Below, one piece after another: positions 34,695 to 42,935 of a DNA stretch of 64,000 nt (within the stretch, counting starts at the first letter, position 1; each line of letters opens with the position of its first letter). The notes under the pieces are model-generated. The model was not told the origin of the DNA and searched no databases. It was given only the letters and a program-made list of their open reading frames with translations. The DNA is taken from NCBI RefSeq assembly GCF_000332315.1, contig NZ_KB235941.1, positions 175,438-239,437 on the forward strand, in the 5' to 3' direction. Position numbers and translations under genes: made by a program. This DNA is from Prochlorothrix hollandica PCC 9006 = CALU 1027. Lineage in GTDB: Bacteria; Cyanobacteriota; Cyanobacteriia; Prochlorotrichales; Prochlorotrichaceae.

Positions 34695-35708
34695 GTGGTT
34701 AGAGTTGCAATCAACGGGTTTGGCCGTATTGGTCGAAATTTTTTACGTTGTTGGTTGACCCGTGAAAATAGTGGTCTAGAGGTGGTTGGTCTGAACGACA
34801 CTTCTGACCCTCAGACTAATTCTCATTTACTCAAGTATGACTCCATGCTGGGAACGCTGGATGAGGAAGTGAGCTGTGACGAGAATTCTATTACCGTTGC
34901 AGGAAAGACCTTGAAATGCGTGTCCGATCGCAATCCCTTAAACTTGCCTTGGGCTGAATGGGGTGTGGACCTAATTATCGAATCCACGGGGGTGTTTGTC
35001 TCTGTTGAAGGGGCTTCTAAACACATCCAAGCGGGTGCCAAAAAGGTTCTCATCACCGCACCCGGCAAAGGGGAAGATATCGGAACTTACGTGATGGGCG
35101 TAAATCACCACGACTACAAAAATGGTGAATATAACGTCATCAGTAATGCGAGCTGTACCACCAACTGTCTCGCGCCCATTGTGAAGGTGCTGAACGATAA
35201 CTTTGGCATCATTAAGGGCACTATGACCACTACCCACAGCTACACCGGAGACCAGCGTCTGTTAGATGCCAGTCACCGGGATGTGCGTCGGGCACGGGCG
35301 GCAGCCTTGAACATTGTTCCCACCAGCACAGGTGCTGCTAAGGCCGTGGCTTTGGTCATTCCCGAAATGAAGGGCAAATTGAATGGCATTGCCTTGCGGG
35401 TCCCGACTCCCAACGTCTCTGTTGTGGATCTAGTGGTTCAGGTTCAAAAATCCACTATTGCCGAGCAAGTTAATGAAGTGCTTCAGGCTGCTTCCCAAGG
35501 CTCGATGAAGGGATTCTTGGGCTACTGTGACCTGCCCTTGGTCTCATCCGACCATCGCAAATCCAATGTCTCGTCCATTGTGGACTCCAGCCTCACCATG
35601 GTGATGGATGGTGACATGGTGAAAGTGGTGGCCTGGTATGACAACGAGTGGGGCTACAGTCAGCGGGTGGTTGACTTGGCCGAACTGATGGCCGAAAAGT
35701 GGGCTTAA
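34695..35708 (+). CDS. gap2: Glyceraldehyde-3-phosphate dehydrogenase, Gap2 (Calvin-cycle) type
   Basis: 337 residues from a GTG at 34695, preceded by GAGGGGA. Reduces 1,3-bisphosphoglycerate with NADPH or NADH in the Calvin cycle. The N-terminal Rossmann fold is [19 protein letters not shown] at 33-38 marks the dual-cofactor Gap2/GapA type. The active site is [12 protein letters not shown] with Cys154 and the partner His181 (TTTHSYTGD). The C-terminus has [17 protein letters not shown]. Monocistronic, with a terminator at 35752-35782. Confidence 0.93.
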   Translation: MVRVAINGFGRIGRNFLRCWLTRENSGLEVVGLNDTSDPQTNSHLLKYDSMLGTLDEEVSCDENSITVAGKTLKCVSDRNPLNLPWAEWGVDLIIESTGVFVSVEGASKHIQAGAKKVLITAPGKGEDIGTYVMGVNHHDYKNGEYNVISNASCTTNCLAPIVKVLNDNFGIIKGTMTTTHSYTGDQRLLDASHRDVRRARAAALNIVPTSTGAAKAVALVIPEMKGKLNGIALRVPTPNVSVVDLVVQVQKSTIAEQVNEVLQAASQGSMKGFLGYCDLPLVSSDHRKSNVSSIVDSSLTMVMDGDMVKVVAWYDNEWGYSQRVVDLAELMAEKWA

Positions 35709-35751
35709 GTGTCCCTTAGTTTGAGAAAATTCTGATAACTTCTAGCAATAC

Positions 35752-35782
35752 TGCGCTTTTCTTGGGAAAGGCGCATTTTTTT
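35752..35782 (+). terminator. Rho-independent terminator of gap2
   Basis: TGCGCTTTTC-TTG-GGAAAGGCGCA stem-loop followed by seven T residues, 43 bp after the stop codon. Confidence 0.85.
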
Positions 35783-35794
35783 GTCTTGGGTGCC

Positions 35795-35872
35795 GGTAGT
35801 GCTGTTTAGGTCGTGAAAAGAGAGGCCGCAAGCCTTGTCGTACCGTTACGACTTCACTACGTTTGGATCACG
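35795..35872 (-). mobile_element. Family D element, copy at 35.8 kb
   Basis: Reverse orientation, GGTAGTGCTGTTTAGGTCGT at the left. The right end is eroded (GTTTGGATCAC). It matches the copies at 11.0 and 40.3 kb. Confidence 0.7.
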
Positions 35873-35906
35873 ATCGAATCTTGTTCTTGAAATTTTCACC
35901 TTGGCC

Positions 35907-36272
35907 CTAGGCTAAGGGTGCCAGCAGGATTCCCCGTAGCTCTGCCTCTGCTGCGCGGAACCCCACCAACACCGCCACCCCATCCCGCACAAACAAGGGT
36001 CGCTTCAGCACCATGGGATCCTGGGCAAAGGCATCGACCCACTGGGTCTCGCTCCAGGTTTGTTTCTCGTCCCCCAGGGCGCGATAGGCTTGGCCGGATG
36101 TATTGCGCAGGGGTTTGCTCCCCAGGCTGGTGACCCATTGGGCAATCTGATGGCGATCGGGGGGCTGTTCCTTGGTATTAATGAACTCATAGGCCACCTG
36201 GTTGGTTTTCAGCCACTGGAAGGCTTTTTTACAGGTGCCACAGGTGGGGATGCCATAAATTTGCAAGGTCAT
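35907..36272 (-). CDS. ArsC/Spx-family protein
   Basis: 121 residues from the ATG at 36272, where family homology begins; an in-frame ATG at 36284 would add four residues. Thioredoxin-like fold with the CxxC of IYGIPTCGTCKKAFQWLK (Cys11 and Cys14), followed by YEFINTKEQPP and the tail VLKRPLFVRDGVAVLVGF. Spx proteins regulate RNA polymerase and YffB/ArsC-like proteins are reductases; the sequence does not decide which. Downstream it converges with gap2. Confidence 0.8.
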   Translation of the reverse strand: MTLQIYGIPTCGTCKKAFQWLKTNQVAYEFINTKEQPPDRHQIAQWVTSLGSKPLRNTSGQAYRALGDEKQTWSETQWVDAFAQDPMVLKRPLFVRDGVAVLVGFRAAEAELRGILLAPLA

Positions 36273-36469
36273 AGGTTTCACCATGAACGGGGACAGGGGG
36301 AATGGTTAGTTTAGGGCGGGTTGGTTTAGAGCGGGTTAGTTTTCTCCTCGGAACCTTTCCCCCCACCCCAGGCTGATGGGCTATGGTCGCCGCCCAGCAG
36401 GACAGACTGGACCTTGAAGACGGGGTCTCCCTAGGACACCAGGGGCGAATCTTGGGCTGTTAGCTGCTG

Positions 36470-37789
36470 TTAGCCCTGGCCTGGGTTTTGAGCCAAGGAT
36501 TTGGGATAGAGCAGGGTCAGGGCTTCCTGGTATTGGCGATCGAGGTCGCTACCCCATTGGTTACTGCGCAGGGGCACCGAGGGCACCTCATAGTTGGGGT
36601 GAATCCCTTCTTTATTGATGTCGTGGTGTAGGGGGGTTTCATATTTGGCTACGGTTACTGCCATGCCTGACCCATCCAACAGTTGAAACAAAGACTGGAT
36701 TAACCCCTTGCCAAAGGTGGTTTCCCCCACCAAGGTGGCGCGATCGTTTTCCTGGAGCGCCCCGGCTAAAATTTCACTGGCACTGGCTGTCCCCCGGTTG
36801 ACCAACACCACTAGGGGATCCTCCGTCAGGGCAAAGCCATTGGCCTGGAACGATCCCTGGACCCCATGGCGATCGACGGTGTAGACAATGGTGCCCCGAT
36901 CGAGCCATAGACGAGCTACATCAATGCCCGCCTGGAGCAGTCCCCCTGGGTTATTGCGCAGATCTAAAATATAGCCCTCCGCTCCCTGACTCTCCAGATC
37001 CAGCAGGGCATCTTCCATCTCCACCCGCGAGTTGCCGTTGAACTGGAGCAGGTGAATATACCCCAGGGGTGGCAATCCCGGCTCCTGGCGCAACTCTGAG
37101 ATCACCGAGTTGAGGGAAATCAGATCCCGCACCACCTCCACCTCCCAGAACTCCAGATTGGGCTGTGGGGAAGACTGGTCGGAGGTTGTGACAGGCTTAG
37201 GGATCGGGCTAAGGGTGGCATTGAAGTCGGGGTTAATCCAGCGGTTGACCGTTAGTCGCACTGTGGTGCCCTGGGGTCCCCGCATCAGGGAAGCCGCTTC
37301 GTCAAGGCTCAGATCGTCCGTGGGCTGGCCATCAATGGCTTGGATGTGATCCCCCGGATGTAGCCCTGCCCGCTCTGCTGGGGACCCGGCGATGGGGGCA
37401 ATCACGATCACTTGGCCATTGGTGCGATCGGAGGCAATTTGTAGCCCCACCCCCGTTAATGCTCCAGAGGTGGTCATTTGCAGATTGCGATACTCCTCCG
37501 GTTCCAGGAGCCGGGTAAAGGGATCCCCCAGGCTATCCAGCATTTCCCGCACCACGTCATAGGTTTGGGCGCGATCGGCCAAGGGTTGGCTCAACACCGT
37601 CTGGCGCACTGCCCACCAGTTCTGATCATTAAAGGTGTCATCTACATAGGCTTGGCTCACCACCCGCCAAGCTTGGTCAAAAAGCCGCTGTTCCAGGGTC
37701 AGGGCTTGGGCTGCATCGGGCTGCAATCCCAGCAGTAAACCCAACTGCAAGCCCAACAAACACAGAATTTTTAAAACGGGAGTTTTCAT
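36470..37789 (-). CDS. C-terminal processing protease (S41, CtpA type)
   Basis: 439 residues. A signal peptide (about 1-29) is followed by a helical domain, a PDZ domain (about 112-185; GVGLQIASDRTNGQVIVIAP, GDHIQAIDGQPTDDLS) and the S41 catalytic domain. The Ser nucleophile sits in NRGTASASEILAGALQ and the Lys base in ETTFGKGLIQS. Cyanobacterial CtpA trims the D1 C-terminus in the lumen so that the manganese cluster can form; the genome may have CtpA, B and C and I cannot say which this is. Confidence 0.87.
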   Translation of the reverse strand: MKTPVLKILCLLGLQLGLLLGLQPDAAQALTLEQRLFDQAWRVVSQAYVDDTFNDQNWWAVRQTVLSQPLADRAQTYDVVREMLDSLGDPFTRLLEPEEYRNLQMTTSGALTGVGLQIASDRTNGQVIVIAPIAGSPAERAGLHPGDHIQAIDGQPTDDLSLDEAASLMRGPQGTTVRLTVNRWINPDFNATLSPIPKPVTTSDQSSPQPNLEFWEVEVVRDLISLNSVISELRQEPGLPPLGYIHLLQFNGNSRVEMEDALLDLESQGAEGYILDLRNNPGGLLQAGIDVARLWLDRGTIVYTVDRHGVQGSFQANGFALTEDPLVVLVNRGTASASEILAGALQENDRATLVGETTFGKGLIQSLFQLLDGSGMAVTVAKYETPLHHDINKEGIHPNYEVPSVPLRSNQWGSDLDRQYQEALTLLYPKSLAQNPGQG

Positions 37790-37816
37790 AGGGATTTTAA
37801 AAAACTAGAACAAAAC

Positions 37817-37915
37817 TACAGCAGTCCGAGATGGGCCGTGTGGTGTACACCCGGAGAGCGCACACCATGCCAAGGGTTTCAGCCATCGAGATCCTTGCAA
37901 CTGATTGAGGATTGC
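37817..37915 (-). mobile_element. Family A element, copy 6 (right end lost)
   Basis: Begins TACAGCAGTCCGAGATGGG. The last bases of the other end (GCTGTA) are replaced by GCGGGAG, where a family B piece starts. Confidence 0.75.
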
Positions 37916-37919
37916 GGGA

Positions 37920-37962
37920 GGGTATCAACTGAAGCCGGGAAGTGGGGCGCGGAGCGCCGAGC
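37920..37962 (-). mobile_element. Family B partial element
   Basis: GGGTATCAACTGAAGCCGGGA then GTGGGGCGCGGAGCGC. About half of the 81-bp unit, directly abutting the truncated family A element. Confidence 0.65.
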
Positions 37963-38402
37963 TAGTCAGACTCCTCCCCCTTGATCCCTCCATGGCCAGC
38001 CTTGGCCCTTGCTTTGAGGCTATCCGTTGCAGCATAGCTTAATATATTGAAATATTTTGGTTTTGCATCTGGTAACACCATTTCCCTTCGCCCCGACCCC
38101 AGTCTTACCCCCAATAATGGGAAGCTGTGTTACATTTTTAGTATAAAAAGCTCGAATCGGCTAACCAGAGGTAAAACTCGCGCCGTGGGAGAAGCCCGCA
38201 CCGTATGCTTGCATCGGTGTCGGGAGTACGTCACAGAACTCTAGGGACTGGGATACTCTGCTACCGGGGCTTCCTTGGGAATTTTGCATAAAATCCATGG
38301 GGCGATCGCGACGGTTGCCATAGCTCAGAATCCCCCCGTGGTACAGTAAAACCAGTATTCCTCTGGCATTCCTAGGGAGGTCTTCCCCAGGGAGGACATC
38401 AT

Positions 38403-38426
38403 CTGCCACAGAACATTCCGTGGCAG
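38403..38426 (+). promoter_or_regulatory. Stem-loop in the petB upstream region
   Basis: CTGCCAC and GTGGCAG pair perfectly around a 10-base loop, 52 bp before the petB start. It could fold in the 5' untranslated leader; no regulatory role is known. The 690 bp upstream of petB holds no psbH or other small photosystem gene that I can see. Confidence 0.4.
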
Positions 38427-38478
38427 TCTGGGATTAGTCCAGGCTTAACCATCTTCTATCAATAACCTTATTTGCCTC

Positions 38479-39147
38479 ATGTTCACGAAGCAAGTTCAAG
38501 AATCTGGCGTATACAAGTGGTTTAACGACCGTTTGGAAATCGAAGCGATTTCAGATGACATCTCCAGTAAGTATGTTCCCCCCCATGTCAATATCTTCTA
38601 TTGCCTGGGTGGCATCACCTTAGTCTGTTTCATCATCCAGTTCGCCACTGGATTCGCAATGACCTTTTACTACAAGCCTTCGGTTACCGAGGCTTTCACC
38701 TCCGTGCAGTACCTCATGAATGAGGTCAGTTTTGGCTGGTTAATTCGCTCCATCCACCGCTGGTCTGCCAGCATGATGGTGTTGATGATGATCCTCCATG
38801 TGTTCCGGGTGTACCTCACCGGTGGTTTCAAAAATCCCCGCGAACTGACCTGGATTACGGGGGTTATTTTGGCGGTGATCACCGTATCCTTCGGCGTGAC
38901 CGGCTACTCCTTGCCCTGGGATCAAGTGGGTTACTGGGCCGTGAAAATTGTGTCCGGTGTCCCTGAGGCCATTCCCCTGGTTGGTCCCCTGATGGTGGAA
39001 CTGATTCGCGGTAGTGCCAGTGTGGGTCAAGCGACCCTGACCCGCTTCTATAGCCTGCACACCTTTGTGTTGCCCTGGTTCATTGCGGTGTTCATGCTGA
39101 TGCACTTCCTGATGATTCGCAAGCAAGGGATCTCCGGTCCTTTATAA
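38479..39147 (+). CDS. petB: Cytochrome b6 (petB)
   Basis: 222 residues, the core haem subunit of cytochrome b6f in the thylakoid. The N-terminal sequence [20 protein letters not shown] is the 222-residue cyanobacterial form, about seven residues longer than the shortest versions. Haem ligands: His in [20 protein letters not shown] and His in [12 protein letters not shown]...LMHF. Cys42 (IFYCLGG) holds haem c_n. Four membrane helices. It precedes petD, but with a 427-bp spacer. An N-terminal ATG at 38479 is consistent with this form. Confidence 0.95.
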   Translation: MFTKQVQESGVYKWFNDRLEIEAISDDISSKYVPPHVNIFYCLGGITLVCFIIQFATGFAMTFYYKPSVTEAFTSVQYLMNEVSFGWLIRSIHRWSASMMVLMMILHVFRVYLTGGFKNPRELTWITGVILAVITVSFGVTGYSLPWDQVGYWAVKIVSGVPEAIPLVGPLMVELIRGSASVGQATLTRFYSLHTFVLPWFIAVFMLMHFLMIRKQGISGPL

Positions 39148-39574
39148 GCGAATGACCGCCAGTGGATTGTGGGCTGTGGATTGTGGGCAGTGAATTTCGG
39201 GCTGTGAATTTCGGGCTGTGAATGACTGTCAGTGAATTACCGCCAGTGAATAACCACCAGTGAATGACCGCCTGTAGTTTGCTGCAATCCCCTAAGCGGG
39301 TGTGTTTGTCACTCCCTATCGTTCCGACTTGGGGGTGAGAGACCCGTTCTTATTCTTGTTCAGGCCAACTGATTAAGGCCAACTGATTAAGGTTAGCTGA
39401 GACCCCTGCAAGGTTGATGTTTCCTTGGTAGCTTAGACCTACCGCCTTGGTTATCATCGTTAATGGGTGCCATACCCTGATTGGTGCCATAACCTGTGCA
39501 ATGCCCCTGGCTAGGGATTATCCCGTTGTAACCTTCCCCAGGTGACTGCTCTCTTACGGAGATCATTGAAAACT
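39148..39574 (+). other. Unusually long petB-petD spacer with short repeats
   Basis: 427 bp, with direct repeats of GTGAATTTCGGGCTGT-like and CCGCCAGTGAATGAC-like units (about 39168-39265) and GGCCAACTGATTAA (about 39364-39390). No gene or clear terminator is seen. petB and petD are normally close together and co-transcribed, so this spacer is expanded. Confidence 0.6.
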
Positions 39575-40057
39575 ATGTCTGTTCTCAAAAAGCCGGATTT
39601 AACCGATCCCGTCCTATTGGAAAAGCTGGCCCAAAATATGGGTCATAACTACTATGGGGAACCCGCTTGGCCCAACGATCTGCTCTACACCTTCCCGGTG
39701 GTGATCTTGGGTACCCTAGCCTGTGTTGTCGGGCTAGCTGTGCTGGATCCCGCCATGGTCGGTGAGCCTGCCAACCCCTTCGCCACTCCCCTGGAAATTC
39801 TGCCGGAGTGGTACCTGTACCCTGCTTTCCAAATTCTGCGGGTTGTTCCCAATAAACTGTTGGGGATTTTGCTGCAAACTGCGATTCCCTTGGGCTTGAT
39901 GCTGGTTCCCTTCATTGAGAATATCAATAAGTTTCAGAACCCGTTCCGTCGTCCCATTGCCATGGCTGTGTTCCTCTTTGGAACCCTGGTTACCCTGTGG
40001 ATGGGTGTTGCTGCAACCCTGCCCATTGATAAGTTTTTCACCTTGGGCTTGTTCTAA
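39575..40057 (+). CDS. petD: Cytochrome b6f subunit IV (petD)
   Basis: 160 residues from the ATG at 39575 ([20 protein letters not shown]). Three membrane helices; the PEWY motif near residue 80 ([16 protein letters not shown]) forms part of the plastoquinol-oxidising Qp site. The frame opens at a GTG 11 codons upstream without homology, so it is not used. A strong terminator follows at 40137-40181. Confidence 0.95.
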   Translation: MSVLKKPDLTDPVLLEKLAQNMGHNYYGEPAWPNDLLYTFPVVILGTLACVVGLAVLDPAMVGEPANPFATPLEILPEWYLYPAFQILRVVPNKLLGILLQTAIPLGLMLVPFIENINKFQNPFRRPIAMAVFLFGTLVTLWMGVAATLPIDKFFTLGLF

Positions 40058-40136
40058 GGTCCGTCAAGCTTTTCTGAAATTGGTGAGGACGGCGGCGAGG
40101 ATCGATCGCGGTCTTTCCCCTCTGAGCCTGATCCCC

Positions 40137-40181
40137 ACTTACCCTAGGGTGCTTTCCAGTTGCCCTAGGGTAAGTTTTTTT
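40137..40181 (+). terminator. Rho-independent terminator of petD
   Basis: Perfect 13-bp stem ACTTACCCTAGGG / CCCTAGGGTAAGT around a 13-base loop, followed by seven T residues, 79 bp after the stop. Confidence 0.9.
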
Positions 40182-40286
40182 ATGGCTGCAGCGTTCTGGG
40201 TCAGCGTTCTGGGTGGGTAGCAAGGTCAACGTTCTGGGTCAACGTTCTGGGTCATATCTCTATGCCAGCTCTCGATCGCCTTTTTA

Positions 40287-40469
40287 GGCAGTGATCCAAA
40301 CGTAGTGAAGTCGTGATGGTACGACAAGGCTTACAGCCCGTCTTTTGACGACCTAAACAGCACTACAGCAATTCTAAATCAGATGTAAGGATCTCGATGG
40401 CTGAAACCCTTGGTGTGGTGTGCGCCCGGAGGGCGCACACCACACGACCCATTTAGGACTGCTGTACCC
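40287..40469 (+). mobile_element. Family D element interrupted by a family A element
   Basis: The left part (GGCAGTGATCCAAACGTAGTG ... GACGACCTAAACAGCAC) and the right end (TACCC) match family D at 11.0 kb. They are split by the family A insertion at 40364-40466; removing it and one TA restores CACTACCC. Confidence 0.82.
40364..40466 (+). mobile_element. Family A element, copy 7 (nested in family D)
   Basis: TA at 40364-40365 and 40465-40466. The hairpin uses GTGTGCGCCC/GGGCGCACAC, a base-pair swap relative to copies with CCCC/GGGG. Confidence 0.88.
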
Positions 40470-40516
40470 CTTTGTATTGTCCTTGTATTGCCCTTGTATT
40501 GCCCTTGTATTGCCCT
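40468..40516. repeat. 12-bp tandem repeat (CCTTGTATTGCC), 4 units
   Basis: Four units ending seven bases before the sfsA ATG. They are open in the sfsA frame (40472 start) but not part of the homologous protein. Confidence 0.85.
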
Positions 40517-40522
40517 GTGACC

Positions 40523-41233
40523 ATGCTCTATTCCTATCCCCCCCTCCTGCCCGGTATTCTCGTTAAGCGCTATAAACGGTTCATGGCCGATATCGCCCTA
40601 AAAACGGGGGAAACCATTACGGCCCATTGCCCCAACACCGGACCCATGACCGGTATTTACAAGCCTGGGGCGAAGGTTTATGTGTCCCGCAGTGATAATC
40701 CCAAGCGTAAGTTGGCCTATACCTGGGAACTGATTGAGGTGGAGGATAATGGGCCGACTTGGGTGGGGGTGAATACCAGCTTGCCGAACCAGATTGTGGC
40801 CCTGGCGTTGGAGCAGCGCCTCTGGACCCAGTTGGGGGACTATCACCGGGTTCGGCGAGAAGTGACCTATGGCCAGGAGAAAAGTCGCATTGATTTTTTA
40901 TTGGACTACGGGGACGATCGCCCCCTCTATTTAGAGGTCAAAAATACTACTTGGGTTCGGGGACCCCTGGCCCTATTCCCCGACACCGTGACCACACGGG
41001 GCCAAAAGCATTTGCGGGAGTTAACGGCCATCTTGCCCCAAGGGCGGGCGGTGATGTTGTATTTCATTAATCGATCGGACTGTCCCCAGTTTTCCCCCGG
41101 TGATGATGCCGATCCCTGCTATGGCCAGTTGCTGCGGCAGGCGGTACACCAGGGGCTGGAGGTCTTGCCCTGTCGTTTTACGGTCTCGCCCCAGGGGGTC
41201 GATTACCTAGGTCTGGGGGAATTGGTGTTGTAG
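40523..41233 (+). CDS. sfsA: SfsA-family protein
   Basis: 236 residues from the ATG at 40523 (MLYSYPPLLPGILVKRYKRF). SfsA has an N-terminal OB-like part and a C-terminal PD-(D/E)XK nuclease-like domain. Visible motifs: AHCPNTGPMTGIYKPGA, SRIDFLLDYGDDRPLYLEVKNTTW with the acidic residues and lysine of the nuclease site, and GRAVMLYFINRSDCPQFSPG. It was named for sugar fermentation stimulation in E. coli; the true biochemical role is not settled. Confidence 0.88.
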   Translation: MLYSYPPLLPGILVKRYKRFMADIALKTGETITAHCPNTGPMTGIYKPGAKVYVSRSDNPKRKLAYTWELIEVEDNGPTWVGVNTSLPNQIVALALEQRLWTQLGDYHRVRREVTYGQEKSRIDFLLDYGDDRPLYLEVKNTTWVRGPLALFPDTVTTRGQKHLRELTAILPQGRAVMLYFINRSDCPQFSPGDDADPCYGQLLRQAVHQGLEVLPCRFTVSPQGVDYLGLGELVL

Positions 41234-41482
41234 CTGTTGGGGTTTTCACGGAGGTTCATTCCCTAATCTGGGATTATAGCGGTGGGGTATGGCAGAAACC
41301 AGTATTTAGACTGAGGTAACCAGTGCTGAATCTGTGATCTACTTCACGTCACTGGGGTTGTTTAAGGCGTTTAATATAGTTAGCCTTCGCATCTTTTATG
41401 GCTACCCAGCTTGGTAATCGCGATCATCAGCTCAGGTTTTTGTTTCTATCGATCTGCTTTGAGCTATCGAAAGAACTGTCAA

Positions 41483-41585
41483 TACAGCAATCCCAAATCA
41501 GTTGTAAGGATCGCGACGGCTGAAACCCTTGGTGTGGTGTGCCCCCGGAGGGGGCACACCACACGACCCATTTAGGACTGCTGTA
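41483..41585 (+). mobile_element. Family A miniature element, copy 8
   Basis: Full length, TA-flanked, 58 bp before the start at 41643. Confidence 0.86.
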
Positions 41586-41642
41586 GTCCCTTGACAGGGT
41601 TGCAAGGGCATTCTGAATGCACTTTTCTGGAAGGTGAATCCT

Positions 41643-41921
41643 ATGAATTCTATGGGCTTAAATCCTAGTTCCCTGGAGCCTAAACCCCATGCTAGTCGTC
41701 CTGCTCAACGATTAGGGGAGCGCTTGCTGGCGGCGGGCTTAGTCAGTCGTTTTCAACTGGAAATGGCGTTACAAGAGCAACTATCCACCAAAAAACGCCT
41801 TGGGGAAATCGTGGTCGCTAAGGGCTGGGTTCCCTATGCAGTGCTGGAAAAAATTGCCGCTGGCATGATCCATAACGGGACGAAATCCGTGCGATCGGTC
41901 AAAAATAAAATCACGTTTTAA
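41643..41921 (+). CDS. Small protein with type II/IV secretion ATPase N-terminal-like domain
   Basis: 92 residues from the ATG at 41643, with AAGG upstream. RLGERLLAAGLVSRFQLEMA, then ALQEQLSTKKRLGEIVVAKG, resembles the GspE/PilB N-terminal (T2SSE_N, MshEN-like) helical module: LGE-LL-AGL-S---L--AL--Q, then LGEIVV-KGWV. In MshE this module binds c-di-GMP. Here it stands alone with no ATPase domain. Function unknown. Confidence 0.6.
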   Translation: MNSMGLNPSSLEPKPHASRPAQRLGERLLAAGLVSRFQLEMALQEQLSTKKRLGEIVVAKGWVPYAVLEKIAAGMIHNGTKSVRSVKNKITF

Positions 41922-41930
41922 GAGATTTTT

Positions 41931-42011
41931 GGATTTCCGCTTCAAGCGGGACAAGATTAACGGGATAGTGGGGCACTCCGCGCCCCACTATCCCGGCTTA
42001 AGTTTATAGCC
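41931..42011 (+). mobile_element. Family B 81-bp element, copy 4
   Basis: Drifted ends (GGATTTCCGCTTCAAGCGGG ... TAAGTTTATAGCC) and hairpin GGGATAGTGGGG/CCCCACTATCCC, in which both arms carry a compensating T-A change. Confidence 0.84.
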
Positions 42012-42056
42012 AAACGTTTGTCTCGTCTAAGTCATGGGATGGGCGACTTTCCCGAA

Positions 42057-42104
42057 GACCCTCACCCTAAATCCCTCGCCCAGAGCGGGAGAGGGACTTT
42101 GAAC
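42057..42104 (-). repeat. Intergenic repeat, inverse of 5754-5798
   Basis: CCCTCACCCTAAATCCCTCG...GAGAGGGACTTTG, matching the repeat at 5.75 kb in the other orientation. Confidence 0.6.
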
Positions 42105-42166
42105 AATTCTTGCTCCCCGTCTCCTGTTGACTGAGCGAAGCCGAAGCCGAAACGGTAGGTTTTGGG

Positions 42167-42457
42167 TCAAGTCCAGTCTTCCAGGTCTTCCCCTGAGTTA
42201 CGATAGACCCGCTGTTGGCTATGGATGGCCCTAGTTTTGGCAAATAGCTCGGCTTCCGATAGGTTCCAACGTTTAAGGGCGGTAGCTAGACTATCTTGGA
42301 TGTCTCTGGCCCCTGGGAATCCCTGATAACGAATTTTTAGACGTGCTAGTTCCACTAAACCGAGATCGGTCATGTCCTGTTGCAGGATTTGGTCAGCGGT
42401 GGCCCGATCGATGGCCCACTGGGGATGCTTCTGTTCGGGTAATCTCGATTCAGCCAT
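42167..42457 (-). CDS. DUF3288-like cyanobacterial protein
   Basis: 96 residues. The motif order HPQWAIDRATADQIL, then ELARLKIRYQGFPGARDIQD, then LSEAELFAKTRAIH fits DUF3288, a small helical family confined to cyanobacteria as far as I know. No function is assigned. Normal codon use and family-wide length support the start at 42457. Confidence 0.75.
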   Translation of the reverse strand: MAESRLPEQKHPQWAIDRATADQILQQDMTDLGLVELARLKIRYQGFPGARDIQDSLATALKRWNLSEAELFAKTRAIHSQQRVYRNSGEDLEDWT

Positions 42458-42935
42458 GGTGCAAGGGACTATCCTAGGGGCGCGATACGACTAACTTTGG
42501 GGTGATGGCTACCGATCGTGGGTTAGGTCGAGGAACGCAAACCCAAAAGGTACCGGGGATAAGGACTGAAGTCCTGACTACGAACGAAGGCCGATCGTCG
42601 ATCGTAGGTTGGGTTGAGCCTGCAACCATTCTAGGCCCATTGCCGCAACCTCACGGGGCGAAACCCAACGGAGCGAAACCTAACGGAGCAAGTTGTGGGT
42701 TGCTGGTTGCCACAACCTCACGGAACGAAACCTAACAAAGCACTTTGCGAAACTAACCGTACCCGTCTAATGACCTAGGGATGGAACCTGAGCTGTGGTC
42801 AAAGAGACCCCCAGAACCCTGTAAGTAAAGACGTTAACCGGAACATCTCTACTACATTGGTCTGGGGTTTCGGGGTTTCGGGGTTTCGGGGTTGAGGATC
42901 ATCCCAACCCCATCGCCTTTACCGATCGCCTTGAA
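42458..42935. other. 478-bp intergenic region rich in dispersed repeats
   Basis: Holds AGGACTGAAGTCCTGACTACG (about 42563), the GGTTGGGTTGAGCC/GCGAAACCCAAC repeat (42598-42745), and a 9-bp tandem GGGGTTTCG (42863-42896). No gene is supported. Confidence 0.5.

Noticed and set aside
37966-38478. psbH or another small photosystem gene upstream of petB
   Set aside because: Searched by eye because psbH is linked to petBD in some phototrophs; no frame with a matching small membrane protein was found.
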